From Nocardia asteroides (lineage in GTDB: Bacteria > Actinomycetota > Actinomycetes > Mycobacteriales > Mycobacteriaceae), in contig NZ_LR134352.1 of NCBI RefSeq assembly GCF_900637185.1, positions 744,001 to 808,000 of the forward strand: a stretch of DNA of 64,000 nt. Reading direction: 5' to 3'. The notes beneath the pieces were generated by a model. The model did not search any database. It saw nothing but the letters and a program-made list of their open reading frames with translations, and had not been told where the DNA came from. Below are positions 29,604 through 43,775 of the stretch, one piece after another (within the stretch, counting starts at the first letter, position 1; each line of letters starts with the position of its first letter). The position numbers and the translations under genes were made by a program.

Positions 29604-30257
29604 GGTCAACACTCCTCGAGTTGGTGGGCACCGTACGGCGCCCGAAGTCTGTTCAATGATTCGGATGTCTGCGCAGCGGACCGCGGTCTACACGCAGAAA
29701 GCCTTGGCGATCGACGTGCAGCACAGAGCCGCCACCGCGCCAAGGGGTGACTGTACGAGGGTACTGATACCGCCAGGCAGGGTCAAACTCGGCCCCCGGA
29801 CACGGGTGCCGGGCACGATCTCCAGGTTACCGGACGCCATCGGACGGCCCCGAGCTGGGCCGACCTGGGACGACACGCCCGGGACGCACTGACGCAGCGG
29901 GGGAGTTTTCGTGAGTTCGTCCACACCTCTGGCCTTCTGCGGCGGCGACGGCTAACCTCTGTAGCCGGGGGATTGCTGAAGAACCGCAGGTCCAGCCCCA
30001 TTCACTGCCACACGCTGGCAGATTCCCCTTATCCCCAGGTTTGTCCACATCTGTGGATAATTGTGTGGAAAGACGGCCCGAGTGGCATATTCGTAGGGCC
30101 GACGGTGCCCGCGCCGCACTCGGAGATTCTGGGACCGCACGGCGTTCGAACCGGCTTCGGTTGTACGCAGGATTACTGGATTCCACCTGTTCACAGGTGG
30201 TTGCCGGCGTGCTCCCGGCCGTGGGCCCCAACGAACCGGTTCCGGGGAGGACGCTGC
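29604..30257. promoter_or_regulatory. rpmH-dnaA divergent control region
   Basis: 654 bases without a gene. DnaA boxes cluster at 30029-30060: TTATCCCCA (30029-30037, one mismatch), then the perfect inverted pair TTGTCCACA (30041-30049) and TGTGGATAA (30052-30060). An exact inverted repeat CCACCTG-TTCA-CAGGTGG lies at 30183-30200 in the probable dnaA leader. The boxes fit the known autoregulation of dnaA. I could not place -35/-10 elements with confidence. Confidence 0.75.
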
Positions 30258-32498
30258 ATGGACGACGAGCAGAATGTGCTGGCCACTGTTTGGCCGGAGG
30301 TGGTTGCCGAGCTCACCACCGGCTCCGCCGACGGCGCCATTCCCGCGGTCAGCCGCGCCCAGCAGGCCTGGCTGAAGCTGGTCAAACCGCTCACCGTCGC
30401 CCAGGGCTTCGCGTTGCTGTCGGTTCCTTCGTCGCTGGCACAGGAGGCGATCGAGCGCGATCTGCGTGAGCCCATCCTGCGTTCGCTGGGCCGCAGGCTC
30501 GGGCCGCAGGTGGAAGGACTCGGTGTTCGCATCGCCGCGCCGAGCCCGGCCGCGGGGGAGCGGGCGGGTAGTTCGCCCCGGCACGCCAGGATGACCAGCA
30601 GGCCGGAGCGGCCGCGGGAGCAGGCGCGTCCGCCCTCGGGCTACCCCGGCCCCGATTTCGGCGTCCCCGACTACGCCGCGCGCGGTGAGTACGGCAGGCC
30701 GCGCTACGGCGCGGGCGAGTACCCCGGCGGTGCCGGCGAGTACGGCAACGACTACCCGGCCGGCGCGGAGTACCCCGCCACCGGCGACTACGGCTCGGGT
30801 TACGGCGGCCGCGACTACCCCGGGCAGCCGGGCGAGTACGGCGAGCGCCCCGACTATCAGAGCCACCGCGAGTACCCGGCCGACACCGAGTACCGCCAGC
30901 CCGACACCGACTACCGTCAGCCCGAGCCGGAGTACCGCCAGCCCGAGCCCGAGTATCAGCAGCAGCCAGACTTCCCGCAGCAGGCCGAGTACGCGCAGAC
31001 TCCGGACTATTCGCAGAACCCGGAGTTCGGTGCCGAACGCCCCGAGTTCCCCGGTACCGATTTCGAACCGACCGCGGTGTACCCGGTGCCTGACTACGCC
31101 GGCGGTGAGTTCGGCGGCCGCGGCGAGTTCCGTGGCGGCCGCCCCGAGCCGCGCCCGGCCGAGCCCGCCCAGCAGGCCCGGCGCGAGCCGAGCGGTTCGC
31201 CGCGCCGCGAGCACATCCCGCCCGGCCAGGAATCGCTGTTCACTCCCGACCCGCCGCCGCAGCGCGCGCCGAGCCGCGGCCGGGCTCCGCAGCCGGAGGA
31301 GCCGCTCGCCGCGCGCGTCGAAGAACCCGTCGTCGAGGCGGCGCCCGAGCCGCTGCGGCCGGGCACGCCCGGTGCCGAGCCGGCCGAGGACGAGCCGGTG
31401 GTCGACGCCCGCAACAACTGGCCGACCTACTTCAACAAGTCGCCGGAGGCGCCGCCGCAGGCTTCGTCCTCGGCGAGCCTGAACGCGAAGTACACCTTCG
31501 AGACGTTCGTCATCGGCGCGTCGAACCGGTTCGCGCACGCGGCCGCGGTCGCCATCGCGGAAGCGCCCGCCCGGGCCTACAACCCGCTGTTCGTCTGGGG
31601 CGCTTCGGGTTTGGGCAAGACGCACCTGCTGCACGCGGCAGGCCACTACGCGCAGCGGCTGTTCCCCGGCATGCGGGTGAAGTACGTCTCCACCGAGGAG
31701 TTCACCAACGACTTCATCAACAGCCTGCGCGACGACCGCAAGGTCGCGTTCAAGCGGCGCTACCGCGAGACCGACATCCTGCTGGTCGACGACATCCAGT
31801 TCATCGAGGGCAAGGAAGGCATCCAGGAGGAGTTCTTCCACACCTTCAACACCCTGCACAACGCGAACAAGCAGATCGTGGTCTCCTCGGATCGCCCGCC
31901 CAAGCAGCTGGCCACCCTGGAGGAGCGGCTGCGGACCCGCTTCGAGTGGGGCCTGATCACCGACGTGCAGCCGCCCGAGCTGGAGACCCGCATCGCGATC
32001 CTGCGCAAGAAGGCGCGGATGGACCGGCTCGATGTGCCGCACGACGTGCTCGAGCTCATCGCCAGCCGGGTGGAGCGCAATATCCGCGAGCTGGAGGGCG
32101 CGCTGATCCGGGTGACGGCCTTCGCTTCGCTCAACGGCCAGCCGCTGGACCTGTCGCTGGCCGAGGTGGTGCTGCGCGATCTCATGCCCGACACCGCGGC
32201 GCTGGAGATCAACGCGGCGACGATCATGGCCGTCACCGCCGAGTACTTCAACACCACGCTGGAGGAACTGACCGGGCCGGGCAAGGCGCGCCCGCTCGCC
32301 CAGGCCCGCCAGATCGCCATGTATCTGTGCCGGGAGCTCACCGATCTCTCGCTGCCCAAGATCGGCCAGGCGTTCGGTCGCGACCACACCACGGTGATGT
32401 ACGCGGAGAAGAAAGTGCGCAAGGAGATGACCGAGCGGCGCCGCGTCTACGACCAGGTGCAAGAACTCACAGCCCGGATCAAACAACGCTCCCGCTGA
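30258..32498 (+). CDS. dnaA: Chromosomal replication initiator DnaA (long-linker form)
   Basis: Binds DnaA boxes and opens oriC. Domain I is residues 1 to about 95 ([11 protein letters not shown]...). Domain III starts near 409 ([22 protein letters not shown]), with Walker A GASGLGKT at about 448-455 and Walker [14 protein letters not shown]. Domain IV carries the signature [17 protein letters not shown] 30258 has GGGGAGG upstream at good spacing. Unusual: domain II is about 300 residues, disordered, and dominated by Tyr, Glu, Pro and Gln in short periods ([17 protein letters not shown] and similar), giving 746 residues against 507 in M. tuberculosis. It ends at a strong terminator. Confidence 0.98.
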
Positions 32499-32514
32499 TT
32501 TCATCCCCAACCCC

Positions 32515-32549
32515 GAACACCGCCCTGACCTGGGGCGGTGTTCTTTTTT
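32515..32549 (+). terminator. Intrinsic terminator of dnaA
   Basis: GAACACCGCCC and GGGCGGTGTTC form a perfect 11-bp stem (32515-32525 with 32533-32543), followed by TTTTTT at 32544-32549. It starts 16 bases after the dnaA stop and insulates oriC from dnaA transcription. Confidence 0.92.
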
Positions 32550-32551
32550 GC

Positions 32552-32599
32552 CCTGTGGATTCCTCGAGGAATCCCTGTGGAGTCCTCGAGGAATCCACC
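32552..32599. repeat. oriC 48-bp element, copy A
   Basis: Composed of two 22-bp-spaced units of the form TGTGGA-N-TCCTCGAGGAATCC. The first contains a perfect 18-bp palindrome GGATTCCTCGAGGAATCC (32557-32574). DnaA half-boxes TGTGGA (32554, 32576) and TCCAC (32595) flank the palindromes. It is repeated almost exactly as copy B, 185 bp to the right. Confidence 0.95.
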
Positions 32600-32736
32600 G
32601 CTTGTGCACCGGTTGGCGCACAGGGCCTGGGGACCGATCTGGGAGTGTTCACTCACAGGGAGTTGTCCACATCGTCCACAGCTCGATCCATGCACACCTC
32701 CACGGCCGGGCGGACCTGCGGCGACGCTGGATCCGT

Positions 32737-32784
32737 CCTGTGGATTCCTCGAGGAATCCGTGTGGAGTCCTCGAGGAATCCACC
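32737..32784. repeat. oriC 48-bp element, copy B
   Basis: Identical to copy A (32552-32599) at 47 of 48 positions; the one change is C to G between the two 22-bp units. It has the same palindrome at 32742-32759. Together the two copies give four TGTGGA-N-TCCTCGAGGA units in oriC. Confidence 0.95.
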
Positions 32785-32965
32785 TGGTTGCCACCACCCT
32801 GCCCCGACGTGTGAACAACCGGGTGAATCCGGTGGAACAACTCGAGGACTACTCGAGGATGAAAATGGGACAACTTCGCGCGTCCACAGTCGCGCCCGGT
32901 TCATCCTCGAGACACCCCACGGCCATCCCCATGCCGACGTGCCCGCTGACCTGCGGATTCGGGCG

Positions 32966-33032
32966 AAGTCCACAGATTCCACAGTGCCTACTACTACTTC
33001 AGTTCTTTCTTCTAGAGAGATCTCTTCAAAAC
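32966..33032 (+). other. Candidate DNA unwinding element with DnaA-trio-like motif
   Basis: Two abutting DnaA-box-like 9-mers (AAGTCCACA, GATTCCACA), a GC spacer (GTGC, 32984-32987), then CTACTACTACTTC (32988-33000) and an AT-rich run to about 33032. The complementary strand reads 3'-GAT GAT GAT GAA-5', the DnaA-trio pattern described for the bacterial basal unwinding system. Confidence 0.7.
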
Positions 33033-33280
33033 AGGGTGTGTGGAAAGTCGGTCGGACAGGCTCGGCTCGGTCGGTGCTCCACTCACAAGCGGCAAGGAGG
33101 AGAGGGGACAGGGCAGAGAGCCTTCGCTCGGCCGGGAGGGTCGATGCGGACTTCCCGCGATGCCCGGGTACCGTTTGGTTGTCGGCTGGTTGTGCGAGAC
33201 TCAGTGCGCGGCCGACGCAGCATCTGACTCCGCTGAACACCCCGCACACGGATTCGAAACTCGGAGAGGACAATCGGGCG

Positions 33281-34456
33281 ATGGAGCTTGCGAGCATGAA
33301 GTTTCGGGTCGCCCGAGAGGATTTCGCCGAGTCGGTGGCCTGGGTGGCGCGCAGCCTGCCCTCCCGTCCTCCTGTGCCTGTTCTGGGCGGTGTGCTGCTG
33401 GTGGCCGACGAGAACGGCCTGACGGTCTCCGGCTTCGACTACGAGGTCTCCGCGCAGATGCGGGTGGCCGCCGAGGTCGCCGGTCCCGGCCAGGTGCTGG
33501 TCTCGGGCCGGCTGCTCGCCGACATCACCAAGGCGCTGTCGAACAAGCCGGTCGATGTCTCCGTCGACGGCACCCGCGTACTCATCGCCTGTGGCAGCGC
33601 CAAGTTCTCCCTGCCGACCATGCCGGTCGAGGACTATCCCCAGCTGCCCGAGGTGCCGCAGCAGACCGGCGAGCTCGGTGTCGACGTGTTCGGTGAGGCC
33701 GTGGGCCAGGTCGCCGTCGCCGCGGGCCGCGACGACACGCTCCCGATGCTCACCGGTATCCGGGTGGAGATCGAGGGCAACGACGTGGTGCTGGCCGCCA
33801 CCGACCGCTTCCGGCTCGCCGTGCGTCATCTGCAGTGGCAGCCCACCCGCCCCGACATCGAGACCGCCGTGCTCATCCCGGCGCGCACGCTGTCCGAGGC
33901 CGCCAAGACCCTCGGCGCCACCGACGCGCCCGTGCAGCTGTCGCTGGGCACCGGTGGCGGCGCCGACGGCCTGCTCGGCATCGTCAACGCCGGTCGCCGC
34001 ACCACCACGCGCCTGCTCGACGCCGAATTCCCCAAGTTCCGCCAGTTGCTCCCCAAGGAGCACACCTCCATCGCCACGCTGCCCGTCGCGGCGCTGTCCG
34101 AGGCGATCAAGCGTGTCGCCCTGGTGGCCGAGCGCGGCGCACAGGTGCGGCTCGAGTTCTCCACAGACGGTGTGCTGCTGTCGGCGGGTGGGGACGACGC
34201 GGGCCGCGCCGAGGAATGGCTGGAAGCCGATTTCCGCGGTGAGCCGCTGACCATCGCGTTCAACCCCGGCTACCTCACCGAGGGCCTGTCGGCGCTGCAC
34301 GCGGACCGGGTGACCTTCGGGTTCACCACCCCCAGCCGTCCGGCCGTGCTGCTGCCCGCCTCCGACGAGGAGCCCAAGGTGCTGGAGTCCGGTGCGTTCG
34401 CCGCGCTGGAGAGCCAGTACATCTACCTGCTGATGCCGGTCCGGCTGCCCGGCTGA
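33281..34456 (+). CDS. dnaN: DNA polymerase III sliding clamp subunit beta
   Basis: Ring clamp that holds the replicative polymerase on DNA. Three clamp domains are visible over 391 residues: [35 protein letters not shown] starts the first, and the C-terminus [12 protein letters not shown] is the typical end. ATG 33281 (MELASMKF) has GGAGAGGA ten bases upstream; ATG 33296 would be the alternative. It is followed after 20 bases by recF. The leader lies immediately right of oriC. Confidence 0.98.
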   Translation: MELASMKFRVAREDFAESVAWVARSLPSRPPVPVLGGVLLVADENGLTVSGFDYEVSAQMRVAAEVAGPGQVLVSGRLLADITKALSNKPVDVSVDGTRVLIACGSAKFSLPTMPVEDYPQLPEVPQQTGELGVDVFGEAVGQVAVAAGRDDTLPMLTGIRVEIEGNDVVLAATDRFRLAVRHLQWQPTRPDIETAVLIPARTLSEAAKTLGATDAPVQLSLGTGGGADGLLGIVNAGRRTTTRLLDAEFPKFRQLLPKEHTSIATLPVAALSEAIKRVALVAERGAQVRLEFSTDGVLLSAGGDDAGRAEEWLEADFRGEPLTIAFNPGYLTEGLSALHADRVTFGFTTPSRPAVLLPASDEEPKVLESGAFAALESQYIYLLMPVRLPG

Positions 34457-34476
34457 GCCGGCCCGCGTAACCCGGC

Positions 34477-35664
34477 ATGTTCATTCGTGCGCTGTCGGTC
34501 CGTGATTTCCGGTCGTGGGAACATGCCGAACTGGAGTTGTCCCCAGGGCGCACGGTGCTGTTGGGGGCGAACGGCAACGGCAAGACCAACCTGCTCGAGG
34601 CGATCGGGTATCTGGCGACGCTCGGTTCACACCGCGTCTCCGCCGACGCTCCGCTGATCCGGATGGGCGCGACGCAGGCCAGGATCGGGGCGACCGTGGT
34701 CAACACGGGCCGCGAACTGCGCGTCGACGTGGAACTCAAGCAGGGCAGTGCCAACCGGGCCCAGATCAACCGGTCGCCGGTGCGCCGGTCCAGGGAGATC
34801 CTCGGGATCCTGCAGACGGTGCTGTTCGCGCCGGAGGATCTGTCGCTGGTGCGCGGCGATCCGGGGGAGCGGCGCCGCTTCCTCGACGAGTTGTGCACAG
34901 CCCGGCTGCCCAGGCTGGCCGGCGTCCGCGCCGATTACGACAAGGTACTGCGGCAGCGTTCGGCACTGTTGAAAACCGCTGGGCGCCATGTGCGTTCCCG
35001 TGCCGATCTGAGCACCCTGGACGTGTGGGACGGGCATCTGGCCGAGCACGCGTCGGTGCTGCTGGCGCAGCGATTGCGCCTGGTCCACGACCTGTATCCG
35101 TATCTGGCGCAGGCGTATCGATCGATCGCGCCCGAATCACGTCCCGCCGCAATCGCTTACCGGTCGAGCTATCTGCCGCCCGAGTTGCTCGACCCGGCCA
35201 GGGAGCCCGGCGCCGACGATGTGGCGCTGCTGCACGAGATCGTGCTGCGCGAGTTGTCCACAGCCAGACCGAGGGAACTGGAACGGGGCGTGTGCCTGGT
35301 CGGCCCGCACCGCGACGATCTCGAGCTGCTGCTCGGCAGCGCGCCCGCGAAGGGGTTCGCCAGTCACGGTGAGTCCTGGTCGTTCGCGCTGGCGCTGCGG
35401 CTGGCCTCGTTCGAGCTGCTGCGCAGTGCGGGCACCGAGCCGGTGCTGTTGCTCGACGACGTGTTCGCCGAGCTGGACCGGCGCAGGCGGACCGCGCTGG
35501 CGGAGGTCGCCGCGGGCGCGGAGCAGGTGCTCATCACGGCGGCGGTTGCCGAGGACGTGCCCGCCGAGCTGGCCGCCGAGCCGCTGCGGGTGCAGACCAC
35601 CGGGGAGGCCGACCGGCGTACCTCGCGGATCGTCGCCGAACAATCCGAAGATATGCACAGATAG
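34477..35664 (+). CDS. recF: DNA replication and repair protein RecF
   Basis: SMC-like ATPase that loads RecA at gaps. Walker [26 protein letters not shown] is near residue 30. The signature region is visible in [21 protein letters not shown], and Walker B is [12 protein letters not shown]. 395 residues, ATG at 34477. Probably co-transcribed with dnaN. The 139-base gap to dciA contains two imperfect DnaA boxes, TTATCAACA (35671-35679) and TGTGGAAAA (35686-35694). Confidence 0.97.
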   Translation: MFIRALSVRDFRSWEHAELELSPGRTVLLGANGNGKTNLLEAIGYLATLGSHRVSADAPLIRMGATQARIGATVVNTGRELRVDVELKQGSANRAQINRSPVRRSREILGILQTVLFAPEDLSLVRGDPGERRRFLDELCTARLPRLAGVRADYDKVLRQRSALLKTAGRHVRSRADLSTLDVWDGHLAEHASVLLAQRLRLVHDLYPYLAQAYRSIAPESRPAAIAYRSSYLPPELLDPAREPGADDVALLHEIVLRELSTARPRELERGVCLVGPHRDDLELLLGSAPAKGFASHGESWSFALALRLASFELLRSAGTEPVLLLDDVFAELDRRRRTALAEVAAGAEQVLITAAVAEDVPAELAAEPLRVQTTGEADRRTSRIVAEQSEDMHR

Positions 35665-35803
35665 CGATAGTTATCAACAGCAACCTGTGGAAAACCGGCA
35701 ACATGCTGGACATATGCCGGATCGGCTCGCTCGGCGTTGTCGGGCACCCGGCGTAGACTCACTGCGCACTCGGCCAGCATCGACACCGGAAGGCGGAACC
35801 GAG

Positions 35804-36340
35804 GTGAGCGAACAGCCGGAACCGGAGCTGCGCGGGATCGACCTGGCCCGCCGCGCGCTGGAGGAGGCGAGGGCCGCGGCCAAGGCCAGCGGCAAGTCGG
35901 TCGGCCAGGGCCGGGCGTCGCCGGTGCGCAAGCTGCGCGCGGGCGGACGCAGGCGCACCGGCTGGTCCGGCGCCGGTCCCGATCCGCGCGATCCCCAGCT
36001 GTTGTCCGCGCTCACCGGCTCGATCGCGAAGAGTCGTGGCTGGTCGGGCAAGGTGGCCGAGGGCATGGTGTTCGGCCGCTGGTCCGGGGTGGTCGGCGAG
36101 GACATCGCGGCGCACGCCACTCCGGTGACGCTGGAGGGCGGAGTCCTCAAGATCGCCGCCGAGTCCACCGCGTGGGCCACCCAGCTGCGCATGCTGCAGC
36201 CGCAGATCCTGGCCAAGATCAACGCCGCGGTCGGTCAGGGCGTGGTCACCTCGCTGCGGATCACCGGCCCGGCCGCGCCGAGCTGGCGCAAGGGCGAACG
36301 GCACATCAAGGGCCGTGGGCCGCGCGACACCTACGGATAG
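35804..36340 (+). CDS. dciA: DciA-type helicase loader/operator (DUF721)
   Basis: Conserved partner of the replicative helicase DnaB in bacteria that lack DnaC/DnaI. The DUF721 fold covers the C-terminal half: [52 protein letters not shown]. The N-terminus is charged and probably flexible. GTG 35804 is preferred ([23 protein letters not shown], with GGAAGGCGGA upstream); a longer open frame before it is mostly recF antiframe. 178 residues, equal to Rv0004 in position and close in size. Confidence 0.93.
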   Translation: MSEQPEPELRGIDLARRALEEARAAAKASGKSVGQGRASPVRKLRAGGRRRTGWSGAGPDPRDPQLLSALTGSIAKSRGWSGKVAEGMVFGRWSGVVGEDIAAHATPVTLEGGVLKIAAESTAWATQLRMLQPQILAKINAAVGQGVVTSLRITGPAAPSWRKGERHIKGRGPRDTYG

Positions 36341-38747
<2,407 letters not shown>

Positions 38748-38807
38748 CCGGCGCTGCGCTCTGCCGAGCGCGCCCGCGCACCATGTCATGCCCTCGAAGG
38801 AGATTTG

Positions 38808-41318
<2,511 letters not shown>

Positions 41319-41357
41319 CCCAAACAGCGGCGGCAACGAACGGATCTGAGGATTCCA

Positions 41358-42401
41358 TTGACCACACCGAATCAGTCGAACGACGATCGGAACCAGACCA
41401 ACGGCGTCACCGAGCGGATTGCCTCGTCTCCGATCCAGCCGCGGCCCATCCCACGTCAGGGCGGTCCGGCCGAAGGTGCGGCAGCGCCGGAATCCGGTGC
41501 CGCCGGCGGCGAGTCGTTCGACCAGTCGACCGTGCGGATGAGCAACGAGCCCACCCCGCCCGCAGGCAACGGGAAGGGCAAGTCGCCCTACCAGGACGGT
41601 TGGGCGCAGCTGCCGCAGCGCGAGCCGCAGTCGAACCTGTACCGGCCCGGTGAGTCGCCGAGCCAGGGTCGTCCGTCCTCGGGTGCCGCGCCCGCCGCGC
41701 CGGCCTCGTCCGGCGGGCTGAAGGGCAGCGGCGCGTCCAACGCCCGCACCACCGCCGACCTGGCGGCCAAGGCGGCCCGCAAGGAAGCGGCGATGGTGAA
41801 GTCCGTCGGTATCGACGGCCCGACCCGCAGCATCGCCCGCCCCGAGCTGGTCAAGGACATGCCGGACCTGTCCGAGGTGCGGCACCCGACACCGGACGGC
41901 CAGGCCGCGCCGGTGGCGCCGCCCGGTCTGCCGATGGCGCACATCCCGCCGCAGCCGGGGCCGAGCGCTCGGGCCGCCGCCGCGTCCACCGGGGCGGTCT
42001 CGCCCGCGGTGCCGGTGGCCATCGCGGCCGCCGCGTCGGGCGAGCCGCTACGCGCGACGGTGCAGATCCGCCGGATCGATCCGTGGTCGACCCTCAAGAT
42101 CACCCTGGTGATCAGCGTCGCGCTGTTCTTCGTGTGGATGCTGGCGGTCGGCCTGCTCTACATCGTGCTGGCCGGTATGGGCGTGTGGGACAACCTGGAC
42201 AACTCGCTGGGCGAGATGCTGAACCAGGAGGGCAGCTCGTCGAGCCTGATCGATGCGGGCACGGTCTTCGGCTATGCCGGTGTGATCGGTCTCATCAATG
42301 TGGTGCTGTTCACCGCGCTGGCCACGGTCGGCGTGTTCATCTACAACCAGTGCTGCGATCTGGTCGGTGGCATCCAGGTGACCCTGGCCGATCCGGACTA
42401 G
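41358..42401 (+). CDS. DUF3566 membrane protein (Rv0007-like)
   Basis: 347 residues: a Pro/Gly/Ser-rich cytoplasmic N-terminus of about 230 residues, then the DUF3566 domain with two membrane helices ([33 protein letters not shown] and [28 protein letters not shown]). The start is taken as TTG 41358 ([10 protein letters not shown]...), 39 bases after gyrA, so it is likely co-transcribed with gyrA. The function is unknown; the place after gyrA and before tRNA-Ile is conserved in mycobacteria. Followed by a strong terminator. Confidence 0.88.
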   Translation: MTTPNQSNDDRNQTNGVTERIASSPIQPRPIPRQGGPAEGAAAPESGAAGGESFDQSTVRMSNEPTPPAGNGKGKSPYQDGWAQLPQREPQSNLYRPGESPSQGRPSSGAAPAAPASSGGLKGSGASNARTTADLAAKAARKEAAMVKSVGIDGPTRSIARPELVKDMPDLSEVRHPTPDGQAAPVAPPGLPMAHIPPQPGPSARAAAASTGAVSPAVPVAIAAAASGEPLRATVQIRRIDPWSTLKITLVISVALFFVWMLAVGLLYIVLAGMGVWDNLDNSLGEMLNQEGSSSSLIDAGTVFGYAGVIGLINVVLFTALATVGVFIYNQCCDLVGGIQVTLADPD

Positions 42402-42417
42402 GAATCGGTTCTGCCAC

Positions 42418-42462
42418 GACGGCCGGTCAGCCCCGGGAAAAGGGGCTTGACCGGCCGTTTTG
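42418..42462 (+). terminator. Terminator of the gyrBA operon
   Basis: CGGCCGGTCA-GCCCC and GGGGC-T-TGACCGGCCG form a stem of about 15 bp with one bulge, loop GGGAAAA, then TTTT, 18 bases after the DUF3566 stop. Confidence 0.88.
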
Positions 42463-42538
42463 GTTATCGGCAGGCCGGTAGGGTAACCTCTTTTTTCGTT
42501 GCGGTGCACTGCTGAAGCGGGGCGATCGGAACGAGTAC

Positions 42539-42612
42539 GGGCCTATAGCTCAGGCGGTTAGAGCGCTTCGCTGATAACGAAGAGGTCGGAGGTTCAAGTC
42601 CTCCTAGGCCCA
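42539..42612 (+). tRNA. ileT: tRNA-Ile (anticodon GAT)
   Basis: 74 nt. Acceptor GGGCCTA pairs with TAGGCCC; the D-arm is GCTCAGGCGGTTAGAGC; the anticodon stem CTTCG/CGAAG carries loop CTGATAA; the T-arm is GGAGG-TTCAAGT-CCTCC. The discriminator A is followed by CTC, so CCA is not encoded. It occupies the conserved place after gyrA. Confidence 0.97.
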
Positions 42613-42641
42613 CTCCCGAACATCACAGTAGGGTGGGAATC

Positions 42642-42749
42642 ATGAAGATTGTCCTCACGGTCGGTGTTGTGATCGCGGTTCTCATCGGTATCACCAAATT
42701 CCGCAAGCGCGACGACGCTGACCTCTGGCGTGAGGTCACCACCCGCTGA
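42642..42749 (+). CDS. DLW-39 family small protein
   Basis: 35-residue ORF between tRNA-Ile and tRNA-Ala: one hydrophobic segment (IVLTVGVVIAVLIGITKF), a basic patch (RKRDD) and the DLW motif in the tail DADLWREVTTR. It matches the actinobacterial DLW-39 family, which is known from this locus. The function is unknown; topology suggests a single-pass membrane peptide with a cytoplasmic tail. It begins with ATG, preceded by GGGTGGGA. Confidence 0.85.
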   Translation: MKIVLTVGVVIAVLIGITKFRKRDDADLWREVTTR

Positions 42750-42782
42750 TTCGGGTTGCCAACTGGTTCCGCGAGCCAGCAA

Positions 42783-42855
42783 GGGGCCTTAGCTCAATTG
42801 GCAGAGCACTGCCTTTGCAAGGCAGGGGTTAGGGGTTCGATTCCCCTAGGCTCCA
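42783..42855 (+). tRNA. alaT: tRNA-Ala (anticodon TGC)
   Basis: 73 nt. Acceptor GGGGCCT pairs with AGGCTCC (one wobble), D-arm GCTCAATTGGCAGAGC, anticodon stem CTGCC/GGCAG with loop TTTGCAA, T-arm AGGGG-TTCGATT-CCCCT. CCA is not encoded. A protein gene starts six bases after it. Confidence 0.97.
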
Positions 42856-42860
42856 CTTCT

Positions 42861-43775
42861 GTGAATTCCTCGGTATTCGATTTTCTGCTCACCGCAGCTC
42901 CCGTCGAGTCGGACTCGACCGATATCGCCGCGCTCGCGGCAGTACAGCGCGCCCGCAGCGCCACTTTCCCGAATTCGGTCGATCGCGCCGCCGTCGCCGG
43001 ATTCGACAGTGCCGGAACAGGTCCGGCGTTTCTCGGTGGATATCAAGAGGCATTGCGCGCGCTGCTGCCGACGCTCGGCGACACCGAACTCACCTCCATG
43101 TGCGCGACCGAGGCGAACGGCGCACGCCCCTCGGCGATGACCACCACCGTCTCAGCCGAGGGTTTCGTCAGCGGCACCAAGTCTTTCGCGACGCTCGGCG
43201 AATTCGCGACCCGTTTCCTGGTGATCGCGCGCGCGGGCGAACAGGCCGATGGTCGCGCCGACCTGCGCGCGGTCCTGGTGCCCGCCGGCGCGGGCACCGT
43301 GGTGACGCCGCTGCCGTCGCTGCCGTTCGCCCCCGAAGTACCGCACGCCACCGTCACCTTCGACGCGGCGCCCGGTGACCTGCTGCCCGGCGACGGCTAC
43401 GCCGACTACCTCAAGCCGTTCCGCACCGTCGAGGATCTGCACGTGGTCGCCGCTGTGCTCGGACAGCTCCTGCGGGTGGCCCGCCAAGCTTCCTGGCCCG
43501 CGGAGGCCGTAGAACAGCTGCTGGCCCTGTTTGCGGGCGTGCGTGGACTCGGCGCGGAGGATCCGGGCTCGCCGGGCGTGCACATCGCGCTGGGCGGCGT
43601 CTTCGAGCGGCTCACCCGCCTGCGCGCCGAACTCGCCCCGCTGTGGGCGAGCGTCGAACCCGGGACCAGACAGCGGTGGGAGCGCGACGAACCGCTGCTC
43701 GGTGTGGCGGGCAAGGTCAGGGCACTGCGGCTGGCGACGGCCTGGCGCGCGGTGGCCGAGGACGTCACCGGGTGA
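42861..43775 (+). CDS. Acyl-CoA dehydrogenase-like protein
   Basis: 304 residues. The middle section (TELTSMCATEANGARPSAMTTTVSAEGFVSGTKSFATLGEFATRFLVIARAG) resembles the FAD-binding middle domain of acyl-CoA dehydrogenases, including the G.K.F turn. The protein is shorter than typical 380-residue family members, and I cannot locate the catalytic glutamate, so activity is uncertain. GTG 42861 follows tRNA-Ala by only 5 bases and has no room for its own promoter, so the mRNA is probably released by tRNA processing or is read-through. The stop overlaps the convergent hydrolase gene by 11 bases. Confidence 0.7.
   Translation: MNSSVFDFLLTAAPVESDSTDIAALAAVQRARSATFPNSVDRAAVAGFDSAGTGPAFLGGYQEALRALLPTLGDTELTSMCATEANGARPSAMTTTVSAEGFVSGTKSFATLGEFATRFLVIARAGEQADGRADLRAVLVPAGAGTVVTPLPSLPFAPEVPHATVTFDAAPGDLLPGDGYADYLKPFRTVEDLHVVAAVLGQLLRVARQASWPAEAVEQLLALFAGVRGLGAEDPGSPGVHIALGGVFERLTRLRAELAPLWASVEPGTRQRWERDEPLLGVAGKVRALRLATAWRAVAEDVTG

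Larger units (their letters stand above)
32550..33047. other. oriC: Origin of replication oriC (dnaA-dnaN intergenic)
   Basis: The 782-base gap between dnaA and dnaN holds the origin. DnaA boxes seen: TTGTCCACA perfect at 32663-32671, directly followed by TCGTCCACA (32672-32680); TGTGAACAA at 32810-32818; GCGTCCACA at 32880-32888; AAGTCCACA-GATTCCACA at 32966-32983; TGTGGAAAG at 33039-33047; plus TGTGGA/TCCAC half-boxes inside the duplicated 48-bp elements. Seven CTCGAG hexamers fall between 32563 and 32911. An AT-rich unwinding segment follows at 32988-33032. The rest, to dnaN at 33281, holds nothing I can name except the dnaN ribosome site GGAGAGGA (33263-33270). Confidence 0.93.

Noticed and set aside
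29952..32621. Leftward open frame of 889 codons opposite dnaA
   Set aside because: Mirror of dnaA and its repetitive linker; no start context or recognisable domain.
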